The notes under the pieces are model-generated. The model worked only from the letters and a program-made list of their open reading frames with translations. It had not been told where the DNA came from and searched no databases. Position numbers and translations under genes: made by a program. A stretch of DNA of 64,000 bases, taken from contig JADANN010000080.1 of assembly GCA_018806985.1 (NCBI GenBank), forward strand, positions 558,001 to 622,000, written 5' to 3'. This document shows positions 34,301 through 46,300 of this stretch, piece by piece (the stretch's first letter is position 1; every line of letters begins with the position of its first letter). Origin of the DNA: Angiostrongylus vasorum. Taxonomy: Eukaryota; Nematoda; Chromadorea; Rhabditida; Metastrongylidae.

Positions 34301-37300
34301 AGCTTCGTTAAAGCATGCCTAGTCTCAAGTTTTGCTTCCGTTGTTTCAGCTGTTATTGAAGAAAGCAACCGATTCTTACTATTTCTCTTTTTATCTCTAA
34401 GATGTTCTAATTCTGAAAACCACTGAAACTTGACCATTAGCCATTTTGTGTAAAGAACGCGTAAACTCATTATGATAGAAAGCTTACCTCTTCGAGAATC
34501 TTATAAATTTTGTTGTACTCCGGTTGCGTCTCAAACGAATACGAATCCACGATGCTGAGGATCCGGTCGAATTGCTTCGGCGTTTCGTAAAGAAACTGCA
34601 TCCGGCCACTTGCCCGAGCCGCCTGTTTCGCTGCACCCACCGCATTTCGATCTGCAACGGGTTATACATATGACACAGATTTACCACTTCCATGTGAGAA
34701 CGATAGATCCTGGCATTTTCAGGAATCACTTTTTGTCTGGCTCAAGAAATTCTCTTCTTCAATTCTCCGATGATCATCTGTGGCTTTTTCAAAAGTGTTT
34801 GTGGGAAGCGAAAACACGGATACTATTCAGAGCTATTAAATACATAACATCACTTCCATAAAGTTTAATTAATTTGGTACATTAAACGCATTTCATGTGG
34901 TTATAATGGCTTATAATTTTTACGCAAGCTCACTAAGTTTTACTTAAGCACTGTGCCCTTTTTAGTGCACAACCTCATGTGAAAGCTGCAATAAAAGCAG
35001 ATAGAACTGAAAGTTAATGATGTCAGGCACGTAAAGCATTTTCGCCTAGCCGATGAAATCACCCTCATAGCATTCTATAACACCTTGCAGTACAGTCGAA
35101 AAGTGACCGTTTTCAACCATCGCAGCGAAATATCGGTCTGCTTTTAAATTTAAAAGAACTATTTTGGTGAGCAACGACCAATTTTTTGCCTCTCGGACAC
35201 TGTGAAATGAATATCTCGGCATACCCTGGTTGTTTGTATATGGGTCGACGAGTGAATGGGGAGTCCATGTACGACTTATGTATTACCGAGTTTGAGAAAC
35301 TTATATGAACACCGGTAATGTAATAACGCGCATTGAAGATCGTAGTAATTTTCGCAAGGAATGTCGAATCATGAGAGGTGCTTGAAAAGCACTACTTGTT
35401 TTAACGAGAAACAAGAAGCGTTAGTTGTGCAAAGTACTGAAGGTGTCAAAGTCGTTCAACCGGTTACTAGTTGAAAAGAAACTTTTAGTCTCCAAAATAC
35501 TCGAACGTGAGAAAATCTTCGTTCGGCTAAGTTGAACATCAGTATACTGAACCTGTTGAACAATTAAAGAACTGCTCAAAGTTTTACATTTCCTAAAAAT
35601 ATATATTGCGCAATAGTAGTTTTGTCCAATAATAATAGAAAATCGAGAAGGTATTCATATATTATGTGAGCCCTCTTCAGATAACATTAACGGAACGGTA
35701 CCATTGGACTTCACCTGGCACAAATCTCCACGGGAGCGTTCCTCTCGTCATCTCGACAATCATATAGAACCAACTTTCCAAATCATCTCGCCTTCCAAGA
35801 TCCTAAAGACTAATGGAAGAGTTTTGAGCAACTGTTGTTCATTGTAAAATAAAATCTGTTAAACATTTGCCACGATATCCACAGAATTTTGGAGAATAAA
35901 TGAAGCACGTTGTTGCATAGTGCTAAATTCTCGCATGAATAACACTACCGGCGAGAAATCCATGAACGTTCTAACAAAACAATTCGTTTTTTAAAGGCAT
36001 TTTTTTTGCACTAGTACCTTTTATTCCAGATTTGAGAATTTCACCTCTAAAAAGCTCACCTGCCTCTTATGAGCACTAAGGCTACCGTATCTTGTTGTTC
36101 CTCTCCAACCGACATCTTTCCGTGCGGGAATGACTTTTCCATTCTGTCAATAAATACTATTGATGAGCAAGTAAAATCGATGTTCGGCAATAACGTCATG
36201 TTCGTGTAGTCTTCGCGTAGATCTCACAAAAAACGATGTGCGTGAAGAACGGATTGGTTTCCTACGTCCCAATCACGTTCACCGGTACGAACATCTTCAG
36301 GTACTCCAGTTATGCCAATTTAGGTAAGATTACCAAGACGACTGAAGAATTAGCTCTAGAGATGAGCAGGAAGAATCGAGCAGCTTAGAGGACTTACAAC
36401 AGTATCAGGGATGTAGTGAAGAGAACGAAAAAACACACGACTCCGTGACCACTTCTTCGACTCCACTATTCTTCGGACATTAATCAATGCGTTAAGTCAA
36501 AAGGGCACGTGTTTCTCGTATCACGCAAGTGGGGGAGGAATCCGAAGCTCCGATCTACATCAACGATAAGAAATCAGAGACGCCTTCTTATAAGGCAAAC
36601 TGTCACAAATTTGACAGGGTTGTACGCGTACTGTACACCGACCCGATAGTTCATCTCGGATTTCAGTGGTCTTTGCTTTCAATGGTGGTCTCCAAGACTG
36701 AAGTAGAAGTTTTTCCAAAACTTTAGGTTAGCGGTGAAGACGACTTGCCAAATCCTTACAGATTCAAGGTTCGCATTGATCATCTCACCACATTTCATGG
36801 CTTTTCAACTCACCTTATCAATGTACTTTTTTGATAGGCCAAAATCGTATAGGAAGATGGTTCTAGATTGCTTGTTGCAATGATGACCTGGAGCAAAATT
36901 CCCAGGTTTTATATCGCGTGAAATGTAGCCGAGTTGGTGCAGTTCTTCGATTGCCTTAATGACAAACACAGCATATCAACGCCAATACGATTCATCCAGT
37001 GTCACTATTCTCCGCTGTTTATTTTGTCTCGCACTCTTTTTTTCTTTGCTATATTATTTGCAACTATTCTAGGTTGTTCTCACAAGTGTTGGTTTTTGGT
37101 GCTGGACAAGCTGAATGCTTTTGTTAATGTGTGAAAAGTGTCTAACTCCTGTCGTGATACATAGGATTTATATTGAGCGATACACCTTCACTTCAATGTG
37201 TTTGGTTTCATCTTAGAACTAGACTTGAGTTGAGGCCAAGTTATATAGCAAACTTAAGTGATTTCGGTTCATCTGTGACAGTGATCACTTTTTTAAGAAG

Positions 37301-40126
37301 TGTCAACAATTTTTCGACAACTGCAGGGCTTGGCAGACGTACCAAGTAACCTTTCTCTATTGATCCAGAAATAAAAGTAACCAATTTTCAATTAATTATT
37401 TTTTTATTGCTTTTACTTCCAAATTTTTCAAAAAATGCTTCGAAAAAATGACATATTTTAGAAAGTCTGAAGAGTGACTTAAAATTTCGTCTGCGAAACG
37501 ACGCAAGCGTTATAACCGCTCAAATTGACAACACTTTCGTGTTTTGATGGCTGAAATCTTGCTCTTTGACTTGTTTCATTATTCGAAGTATGATACCGAA
37601 GAAGAACATAAAACAGTATACGGGATTCGCAGAGCGTGAATTTTATCCTTGTAAAAGGTTCCTCCCAACGGTTTACCGCCTCATCGTGGCTGGGAGGTGT
37701 TCCTGGGTGTCGGACTGCGATGTATAGCGGGGGGATTCGTCCCCTCGGCAGGGTCTCCCAAGTTGAGAAGGAGTCCGGCGTTTCCATCAGGAAGCCTAGG
37801 TAAGAGTAAACCAATACCAGGATCCACCATAGTCTTGGTATCAAAGTCGCATGGTGGTAAATCTCCCTCTGATCCACAAGGGCTGCGACTGCCTGTCTTG
37901 GTGACGAGCTGGGGCAGATTTTGGCCAGGCTGTCCACGGGAATTCCATGGAACCACAATGGATTAACCAGCAAATCTTCGAATAATGGTGATTATGCTGG
38001 GGCCCACACAACTTGTGATGACGGTCCGTTCAAGTATCAAGTATCAACTAAACGGATATGGATAGAGCTGTCGGCGTTGATCAATCTCTGAGTGATGCAC
38101 CATGCATTCGACTTCATTAAGGATCGGGGGAGGTGAATGGATGCATATCTGGCTTTTGCAATGACTCGTGGTGGAATACCGATGCATCGAGCTAGTGCTG
38201 CTATCTTCCCAAACAAGTCTAGTACCAATTTGCCGACCCCGGAAGGATGGAAGGCTTGGTGAGCCATGGGCGCTGGGATCGATTCCACGTGTGTCTCGCA
38301 GTGGTGCCACCAACCACTGCGCCACACGCGGTACCATAGGAAAATTTATATTTCTTAGCAATAATCTGTTCATCCTACTTATTTTTATCCAACGCTGTTA
38401 TGACAATGCGCATTTGTCAGAAAACAAATAAGGCCTTCAGTTTTTGAACAAACACGGTGAATTTTGATAACTGAAAGAGCTATTACAATTTACAGGACAC
38501 TGCTAATAATACGCAAGTTTTCTTTTTTATCAAAGTTGTACATTGATTTTCTGGGTCCCATAGAGCGTCTTTGTTCTTTGTGGGGAATCTCATTTCGAGC
38601 AGACAGCGATCGTGAGAGCAGCAGTACTCCGCTGAGCACGATACGATTTTATAAATGAAGGCGTCGTCAATGTACGTCCGGTCATGCTTGATTTTCAAAG
38701 GCTCCAATTCTTTCTTTGATTGTTTGAAAGCTTGAGTCAAGCAGAGCAAATGATCCTATTCGGGTTTTCAGTCCTCAACTTTTCAAGTGTTCTAATTGCC
38801 AAGAAATGTACTGCCGGTATTGGGCCTCGTCGCACCCCGTAGGTATCGAGAGTTAGGAGTCGAGCTGTAAGTTTTGAAGACGAATGTGATCATCCAACCT
38901 TCAACGTTTGCATAGAAAGTCTTATCGACGTGCTAATAGTGAACCGTTTGTCCGGCATTTCTTGTCTGAGCTTGTGCAGATCCTCGTGAAGTAACGTCAT
39001 CACCATGTACACGTAATCCGGCTTATTCGATCCCTGAAAGGTGAGTAGTTGGTTGCTTTTCGTATCGCTTAAAAATATCGTCGCACTCACGTAATCTATA
39101 AGCTCGCAGAAGTGCTTTGCCTTCGCTGCGTTGGCAGCTTTCAGCACTCCTACCTCGACGTGTAGCATAGATTTGCTGTATTTCTCCGTCTTCACAGCCA
39201 CCAATCTAAACAAAAAACGCCATATGCAAACTACAAGTATTAGTGGGTTTTCGAAATATGAGCGGTAGCAGCTAGGCTGATATTTGCATGATATTTTGAT
39301 ATTCGTTGTAAACCATTTTAGGAAAGCACACTCATAGAAATGACGCAACTTCATTCATTGATGATTACTAAAGTGAGGAATTGGTCGCTTCAATAAAAAT
39401 GATAAGGCTGTCGGCGTTCATTAATCCGTGAGGATGCGCCATGCATTCGACTTCATTAAGTATCGCTGGAGGTGAGTGAATGCATATCTGGCCTTTTACA
39501 ATGAGTCGCGGTGGCCTCCCGATGTATCGAGCCAGTGCTGCTATCCTCCCAGGCAAGTATGGTATCAATTTGCCGACCTCGGAACGATGGAAGGCTTGGC
39601 GGGCCATGGGCACTGGGATCGATTCCACGTGTCGCGGTAGCGCCTGCAACCACTGCGCCACACGCGTCCTGTCGCTTCAGTAAAATGGCATAATGTTCTA
39701 CGCCTTTAAGTCCACTAGGAAATCTTTATGAATTCTTTAAAAAATGACTCATGTGTTTTCGTAATGCTCATTTTCAAGCGTTTAAAAACAATAAATGTCA
39801 GCAGTGAAGAGAATGTCGTGATTAGTGGAGAGGACGATGCGAGCTGTGATTTCTGGCTCGGCTGGCTTGACCGTTTTAAGATGCAGAAGGATCCATGTAA
39901 GCTATGGTTGTGGTGAAAAAAAGTAGAGATCTCACTTTTCACCGTCCTGGCTAAGGAAGACGATGCCATAGCCGCCCTCTCCTAGCACTTTTTTTGAGTT
40001 TGTACTTCTTCTCGTCTCCTTGAATTTCATCATTTACTACTGGCAGGCGATCCTTCTCAACCTTCTCTTTTTCTTCAACGACCTTCGATACACTGGCCAC
40101 TTTCTTAGGGCGCTACGCCTTCCATT
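31396..40126 (-). CDS. CK1/TTBK-like nematode serine/threonine protein kinase
   Basis: Exons 5'-3': 40126-39936, 39205-39091, 39033-38899, 36954-36814, 36143-36060, 35802-35715, 34651-34488, 31521-31396 (TGA 31398-31396). All have GT-AG sites and joining phases. Landmarks: glycine loop [15 protein letters not shown] lysine in LVAVK; catalytic loop [12 protein letters not shown] (the SRD form); metal-binding DFG in [24 protein letters not shown] substrate loop; [20 protein letters not shown]; then [12 protein letters not shown], a helix, and a Ser/Thr-rich tail ending KAKRER. About 345 residues, usual for the worm-expanded CK1/TTBK group, many of which are sperm-enriched. Oddities: the A7 run (plus 39989-39995) shifts frame just before VLGEGG, and the start is unclear (ATG at 40125 meets a stop without one more indel; otherwise an upstream exon is missing). 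Introns carry SINE-1, F2, M1 and RTE insertions. Probably functional if the A7 is a sequencing error. Confidence 0.9.
31522..34487. other. kinase last intron (about 3 kb)
   Basis: Contains an M1 element from 32739. Open frames on the plus strand at 32003-32385 show no recognised domain. No other gene was supported inside the intron. Confidence 0.6.
32739..33000. mobile_element. M1 MITE copy in kinase intron
   Basis: Begins TTTACTGCCTATTCTTTTTC and continues with the M1 left half (GGTATG..GTGGAATATAACT, GATATTTG-like core, CCCTTTCCGGGAGCTAACG, CCTTCGTTTCACTTCTCTCT). The right inverted end was not found, so the limit is approximate. Confidence 0.65.
37656..38046 (+). mobile_element. F2 dispersed repeat in kinase intron
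   Basis: Near full length: CCTCCCAACGGTTTACCGCC at the start, GTCCGTTCAAGTATCAAGTA at the end. It directly abuts a SINE-1. The antisense frame is open through the whole element. Confidence 0.9.
38048..38331 (-). mobile_element. SINE-1 in kinase intron
   Basis: Tail side AACGGATATGGATAGAGCTG; head CGTGTGGCGCAGTGGTTGGT on the minus strand near 38328; B-box-like GGGATCGATTCC near 38275. It lies in the intron between exons 36954 and 38899, same strand as the gene. Confidence 0.9.
38550..38725 (-). pseudogene. RTE-type LINE endonuclease C-terminal fragment
   Basis: The minus frame reads [18 protein letters not shown] then [16 protein letters not shown] endonucleases end with xAEIDHILTNRRWxLxDVSVVPSFxxGSDHRLLRAKIRF. 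The SDH catalytic triad has become SHD. A short relic in a kinase intron. Confidence 0.6.
39395..39669 (-). mobile_element. SINE-1 in second kinase intron
   Basis: Lies between the glycine-loop exon (ends 39936) and the VAVK exon (starts 39205). Head CGTGTGGCGCAGTGGTTGCA (minus strand) near 39665, ATGATAAGGCTGTCGGCG at the tail side. Confidence 0.88.
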
Positions 40127-41142
40127 CTGCAATGGTTTTCAATTAAAGACAGACTGTGAAATCATCAGGTTGCAGATGAAATCGCATACCTGATTTTTTT
40201 GAAGACGAGTTGGTGACAGATGAACAAGCACTTCAAATACGACCAATTCGCAAAGGCGGCAGCCGTGTAAGTGGACGATAAAACACAATGAATTATCAAA
40301 AAGAGTAATATCGACGGTATCCCGAATCGACTTATCATGAAATTGACTCACCATGGAAAAAGTCACGTTTGCTGATATGAAGTAGCCAGTTGATTTATGC
40401 TGATTCCAAGGAAGTACATTGGAACTGTTCATTGCTCGAACATGGGTAGGGGGTCTTACCGAGAGAGGGATACAAAGCGCGTTATACCCTTTCATGAAAA
40501 AGAATAGGCAGTAAATAAAAAGGGAATATTCAGCATTTTTTCTTCAATGAGCGAACACGAGGTTGATATTACAGAATTTATAAGCATACAATAGCTGATG
40601 TTGCGGCGGTTTCGCCTTCGTCAGAGCCTCGAAAGGTCAAATTGACAAGCAATCTACTCAGCCATTCACTTTCGTAACCTAGTAGATAAGACTTAACACA
40701 CAAATTAGCATTGACGTGACAAACAATTACTTTTAAACACCAACCGTTCTATTCGTTGTAAGTATTCCAGTAAACTGGTGGAGAGCGGTCGTACACAGTA
40801 ACACCTGGAGGAGGAATCTGGCTGGATCAGGTCATAGAGTAAGCTTGTAGTATGGCTTGACGTCACTCGTGAGAACAAGATACTCCTCATTGCGGTTCAA
40901 TTTTGGATTTTTGGAAATGATCCAAAACGCTTCAAAAGTTTTAAGCGTGATGTCTTGGACTCCTTTGCGAGGGTAGTGACTTTTACTTCAAAATCTTCTC
41001 CGCTGTTTTTCTGTGTATTATGTGCGGCTAGTGGAGTGTTTGGTTTCATCATCAATCACCCGTCAGCAGGATTGATCCGGAGAGGCCAAATCGGCATTGA
41101 ACCCAGTTAAGGTGAGGCCGCAGTCGAAATCAAAATGTTAGC
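40127..41142. other. 5' flank of kinase; M1 right end at 40455-40521
   Basis: TAGGCAGTAAATAAAAA at 40505-40521 is the M1 right terminus, preceded by a diverged body. A 118-residue minus frame (40139-40495) has no recognised domain; it could hold the kinase start exon but I found no supporting signal. Confidence 0.45.
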
Positions 41143-41428
41143 TTTTTTATTTACTGCCTAGTTAGTTCAATTTTTACGGCACGGTAACGGTATTACACGA
41201 AGCAAACCACATTAATGCTGAGGTAGATAGAAAATTAACTGAGAGAAAGGCGAAACGAACGCGCATGGTGTTGTAGTGAACGCGTTATCCCCCACGAAAG
41301 GGTAATATCGTCTTCGGTCCCCACTACAGACACCCTGCGACCGGAGTTTTGCAAACATGTCAGCATCATTGCAGTTGATTTCGGATAATACCTTGTTGTG
41401 AAAATCGTAGTAGGCAGTAAATAAAAAA
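41143..41428. mobile_element. M1 MITE, complete copy with perfect 18-bp TIRs
   Basis: TTTTTTATTTACTGCCTA at 41143-41160 is exactly matched by its reverse complement at 41411-41428. The element is 286 bp with no coding capacity. Internal arms are also partly self-complementary (AACGCGCATGG / ACGCGTTATCC region). No clear target-site duplication was seen. This copy defines the termini of the family. Confidence 0.92.
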
Positions 41429-41465
41429 GATTACTAGATTATTACTGATATATTGTTAACACTGA

Positions 41466-41992
41466 TGGGAAGCTAACACTGTTTGGTTTCAATTTAAATT
41501 TACCGAGTAGGTATTCTTTTATGCGGACGCAGAGCGGCCTACCCGTTTCGCCAACGTATTCGTCCCTCCATGTTTTGCTAGAGATTAGATACACTGTACC
41601 CGAACTCATGCATTCACCGTCACTACCGTTAGGGCATACTAAGCAATTTTTAATTCTACGCAGACGGTCATGTAGAGGGTTAAGAACTAGCTGGCGTCTT
41701 AGAGTGTCCGGTGGTATTTCTATCACTTTCACCCAATTCTTCAGACCGGCCCTTCTTATGCAACGTTTCATAGCTGCACTTGTTTCCTTCCAAATAAAGG
41801 TGAAAATGAAAGGGACCTTATTCTCGTTAGAGTTATGGCTTAGGGACGTAGTTTTTCCTCTATGCCTGTGCGAGAAGCTACAGTTTCGTAGCCATTCGAA
41901 ATGGCTGTTTGCCGCGCTAGTTTCGAGGATTCTTCCCTCTGCCCTCTACTTGTGCACATGCTTGCGGCGGTTCAAAACACATTTCTTATAAG
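41466..41992 (-). pseudogene. Penelope-like element, C-terminal part with GIY-YIG endonuclease
   Basis: The minus frame starts KKCVLNRRKHVHK, has a TAG, then continues ILETSAANSHFEWLRNCSFS, VPFIFTFIWKETSAAMKRCI, RRAGLKNWVKVIEIPPDTLR, CLVCPNGSDGECMSSGTVYL and ISSKTWRDEYVGETGRPLCV. VYLI...EYVGETGRP is the GIY-YIG signature found at the end of Penelope-like retroelements. The catalytic-region arginine (RIKEYLLGK) follows. The reverse transcriptase is not present. The 3' end stops at the neighbouring M1 MITE. Confidence 0.8.
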
Positions 41993-42960
41993 CGCCCTTT
42001 TGGTGTGTGATGGCTGAGAGGGAGAGGAAATGATTAAATGGATGAAATGAACGAATGAAAAAAGTAACTACATTATAATAAACATAGTATTTGTAAACGA
42101 TCTCTTACTCCATTCCTATTTTTTCCACTCGGTTAGTTTCTGTTCCTTCCTAGGCACTGTTTCCACGGTCAACAAAACATCGTTGCCACAGCAGTGTTCA
42201 ACTCACCCGGTTGCTGATGAATAGAGGAGGTTCAGTTCTTCCCAAGCGAAAATGCGCAGTGACCAATTATCAATCTTTCAACGCATCTTTATGGATCCTT
42301 GTTTATAGTAAAACCTCTTTTTTTAGTAAAGATTTGTTGAGGAATTTAAACCTTAAATTTAATTTGACCAAGTTTTTGGCACGAAATGCACAGTTCGTTG
42401 GAAAATCACGGTCGCGTTGCACATTCACTTTCACCAACACAGCACTCACCCTCACACTTCCATTTACGACCCTCCTCTGTCGCATTCACATCGTTTCTTA
42501 TCTGAGATCAACTACGACAAAATTCTAGAAATAGTGGCTTTAGAATAACTACTCATGAAGCTCTTCTGCTGTGTGGACCAAATGGTGCCGTCATAAAATC
42601 CTTCCACAACTTCTTTAGAAGGAGAAATTTTGTTTCAAGATCCGTTCATAAATTTCCACTTCTCTTGCCGTTCTTGTCTATGTTGCGATGTATCTGACTT
42701 TAAGTATCGTTTTACAACCTGATTACGTTAAAACAATTCTACGATTTTTGGTGTTCTCTGTATATAGCTCGCAGTGAGTCTACGATTCTGTGTGCAACCG
42801 TAACCACTGTGATTGTACGTTCATAAAATCCGACTTTTCCTGAGCATTACATCGCACACTAGATGAGCCAGTTCAGCAATTTTGACCTTATTTCGCTAAT
42901 GTTTCTTGAGTTTTTTTAACAAATGTATGTTCCACAGTTTCAAACCAGCTATACTGTATG
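41993..42960. other. no gene recognised
   Basis: A 105-residue plus frame (42211-42528) has no domain; no repeats were found. Confidence 0.4.
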
Positions 42961-43231
42961 AAAAGGATATAGGGATAAAGCTCTTGCCGTTGATCAATCC
43001 CTTAGGAATGCGCCATGCATTAGGCATCGTTTGGAGGTGAAGAATGCATATGGCCTTTCCAATGATTCGCGGTGGCCTACCGATGAATTGCGCAAGTGCT
43101 GCTATCTTCCCTGACAAGTCTAATACCAACTTGCTGACCACGGAGTGATGGAAGGCTTGGTGGGCCATGGGCATGGGGATCGACTCCACGTGTGGGTTGC
43201 AGGGCGCCTGCGACCATTGCGCCACACACGT
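42961..43231 (-). mobile_element. SINE-1 copy
   Basis: Tail side AAAGGATATAGGGATAAAGC; head GTGTGGCGCAATGGTCGCAG on the minus strand; a small deletion relative to other copies near 43018. Confidence 0.88.
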
Positions 43232-44456
43232 CCTATACTGTGTACAGTTGTCATTTCATCTAACCCTAACAATTATTGGGAAATTGTAGTCCGTGCCTGA
43301 TACCGCAATCATTTATGTTAGCCTTCCTGTAGAATATAAACCGCTACGAAGAGTAGTGCCTGTGCACCCACATCTTCAGATGGTTCTTAGTGTCACCCAA
43401 ACCTAGAATATTAAACGTTGTACGAACAGCGATTGAACAAGAGTGTGGTCTACAAATGTGGAGAACTTGAGAAGAAATGAACGGCAGCTTCTCTGATGCA
43501 TTGATAGTAAAGCACATAAAGAAGAACCCGTTCACTGTATACGCCACTTCTGGTTTATTGCCATTCGTTGTTTTGTCTAACTCTACTGAAGCAAAGTTTT
43601 CATAAATAGTAAGTGTTCGAGTTGATATAAATTAGCATATGGAGATTTCAATGACAGACTTTGTGGTGCTTTAGTGAGTGTAAGTATCTGCTTTCCTAAG
43701 GTCAACACTCGTAGAACCTCACTACCGATAGCGGAGTCTAAGGACAGGTGAAACTCATGTGGTCTGAGCACGGCTCGTAATCTCGTGACCACCCGCATTC
43801 GTACATTCTCAAGGCCGTGCAGCCTGAGCATCGGTTACATTCACATAATTTCAGCACGGTTCATGCAATTTCATGACTATCCACACTTACACAGTCTGAA
43901 AACCGCTTTCACCTGCCACCTGTGGTCCCGTTGATTATCGAGTGACTTGGGCGGCCCTCATTAAATCATTTAGCTCTCCCTGTGGTGTGAAAAGAGTGAC
44001 CATGGGGCTCCTGCTCCGTCCAGGGCCTCGTTGAGCATCATATCTCGGTGGTCTGCTGCTGTGTGTTTTACATCCCGAGTAATACAGTGCTAATGGCTTT
44101 TATCCATCGGTTGTTTTCATCACCATTGTTGGAACGCTTAATTGCTTGCAAACGGAAACCGTCAAACATTTATTATTAGTCACTGAAATCACAAACAAAA
44201 CAATACAACACATTCGTTTCTACTATGCTTAGTAATTTTCTCTTTAAAGTAGATGCTTATTCTCTTTTTACTCATTTCTAAGCAAGCCGACGACGCCACT
44301 AAGTGGCGCGCGTGGTGTGGTGACATGATACCCTACAACAATCTTTAGGGATCATAAGTATGAAATATGAAGCCAATCACTGTTAATTATGTGTACCGTT
44401 AACAGCTCTTCCATGGTTAAGGGCAAGTTGCGGTGTTGGAGTCAACGGCTCCTCAC
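43232..44456. other. no gene supported
   Basis: Two loosely similar segments near 43767 and 43851 (CAGCACGG.TC.TG..AT.TCATGAC) suggest an old short tandem repeat. Minus-strand frames at 43344-43547 and 43583-43831 are unassigned. Confidence 0.35.
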
Positions 44457-44664
44457 ACTGCTTTGCACCACGACGACGTGCTTTTAAGGTTAGCAGAAAT
44501 CGTGCGGCTAACGAGCACAGCTCCACAACGTTTCGTGCTTTGTAGCAAGACTCTTTCATTTTTTTGAAATGTAGACTTAATTCTTTGACCAATTCATCTC
44601 CAACATCTTCTTCCAAATTTTCTAGTGATGATGTCGGACCATCTTTGAGGAATACAGCCGTCCA
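44457..44664 (-). CDS. candidate exon, unrecognised
   Basis: Between acceptor GTTTGTAG and donor GTGAGG lies a fully open 208-base exon: WTAVFLKDGPTSSLENLEED, VGDELVKELSLHFKKMKESC, YKARNVVELCSLAARFLLTL and KARRRGAKQ. It has good amphipathic helices and good codon use. It lies downstream, on the same strand, of the bromodomain-like exons at 46.3-46.9 kb and may belong to the same gene, but this is not shown. No family recognised. Confidence 0.45.
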
Positions 44665-46300
44665 CTACAAACGGTAGAGAGAATAGTCCACAATGTTAAT
44701 ATCCCATCAAAAAAACGAGTGCCTACAGCATACTTCCAGGATTATTACACCAGCCTTTCGCATGGTTTTCTATGGAATTTGAAGCATTTTTTTCGTGTAC
44801 CATTCATGATTTTTTTTTCTTATACCATCACCTTCTGCATAGTTTATATAACTCTTTTCCCGAAAGCACTTCCTAGTAAGAATCTAGTACTCTAAATGTA
44901 TAGACATAATGCATACATTATGAATTGTAGATTGCACACTAAGTGTTTTTTGTTTTTTTGTTTTTGCTTTTTTTTTCCATCACCTCAGTTATGGTTGCAG
45001 AAACAAGGACTTCATAGCTATCTATAAAGATATCCTCTGTTGAAGCACACTGATGTGCGAATACTCAGCCAATCTAAAGAAGAATACTTGACGAATTGCC
45101 GCCTTATGCTGGCGAAAAAGTCTCCCCAATTGTCGAATCCCAGTGGACTGGTACAGGTGTTACTGCGGGTCTTCATTGGCCACACTGTCTACGCTGCACG
45201 CCCTCTTAAATTCCAGTGTTCTCTCACATGCGAAGTATATTCGTCCAAAAAAAGGTTTTTTGTGAGTCACTGAGTGATCAATGAATAATATCCTCCCATG
45301 GACGACGTCGGCGTCGTCATCTGCATTGGATAAGCTGCCAAATGACTAGAAGAACCGAGGAAAACACTTCTATACATCAAAATAAACCACCGGGAAGAAA
45401 ATAACACCTATAAATGTCTTACTTTCCACTGCCACAGAACTGTTATGAAACCCCATTATATGCCATTCGTCGTGAAAGTCGTACATAGATCCCAATTTAG
45501 ACTTCGGTGCTAGCTCTACATTGTATGCCACCAAGAAATCGTTTTGGAAAATCCAAACGAACCAAATTTTCGAATTCGTCAAGGACGACCTGGAAGGCGC
45601 TCGGTGTTGACTTGTCAGCACTCGGGTGGGGGTGGGACAATGTCTGAAAGTAAGAACATAGAGTCTTAAAATAAGAACTTTTACAATATCGCGCTACTTC
45701 AGTTATAAAAAAAAAGTCTCAGAGAAGCAAATATAAAGAAGGCGTAGGATTTTACTAAACTAACAAAAGGTAAAAGGCATTTGAAGAACTTCGGATTACA
45801 AGGATTTTGAGGTCGGACAGTTTCTCAAACGTAGCCCCCCAGATCAAGGAAATCAGACTCGGAAATTCGAAAGATCGATTTTCTACAAACCTCACAATTA
45901 ATAATTAATTTATATAGATTTTATGAACTGTCTTTGCTACGGGTGATCTCACAGCTTATAAAACGGCACTGGCAAGGCCAAATTCGCCGAAACACATGCC
46001 TGTGAACAACGACAACAACTGGTAACAACCTCACGTCAGGTCAACAAGGGCAGTTGGCAAGCCTCAGAACTATTACGTCCGATGATGATTCTGTCCACGT
46101 TTGAGAGGTTCTAACCCAAACAATTAAGGTTGGGAATCAGACCCTTCATAGAAATTGCGACTGGAAGAGTTCTAAAATCCTAAGGTGGGATCAAAATATA
46201 TTAAGACTCAAATAAGTTATGGAAAGATTCACACTCATGGGACTCAAGTATCAATGATTTTAGAACAAAGATATGCTAACATTATTCTAACTATGCCCAC
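44665..46300. other. mostly empty; possible decayed exon at 45360-45640 (-)
   Basis: On the minus strand, after TTTCAG near 45645, a frame reads SADKSTPSAFQVVLDEFENL then shifts to VAYNVELAPKSKLGSMYDFH and WHIMGFHNSSVAVES before a GTAAGA. The frame change in the middle suggests decay. Family unknown. Confidence 0.3.
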
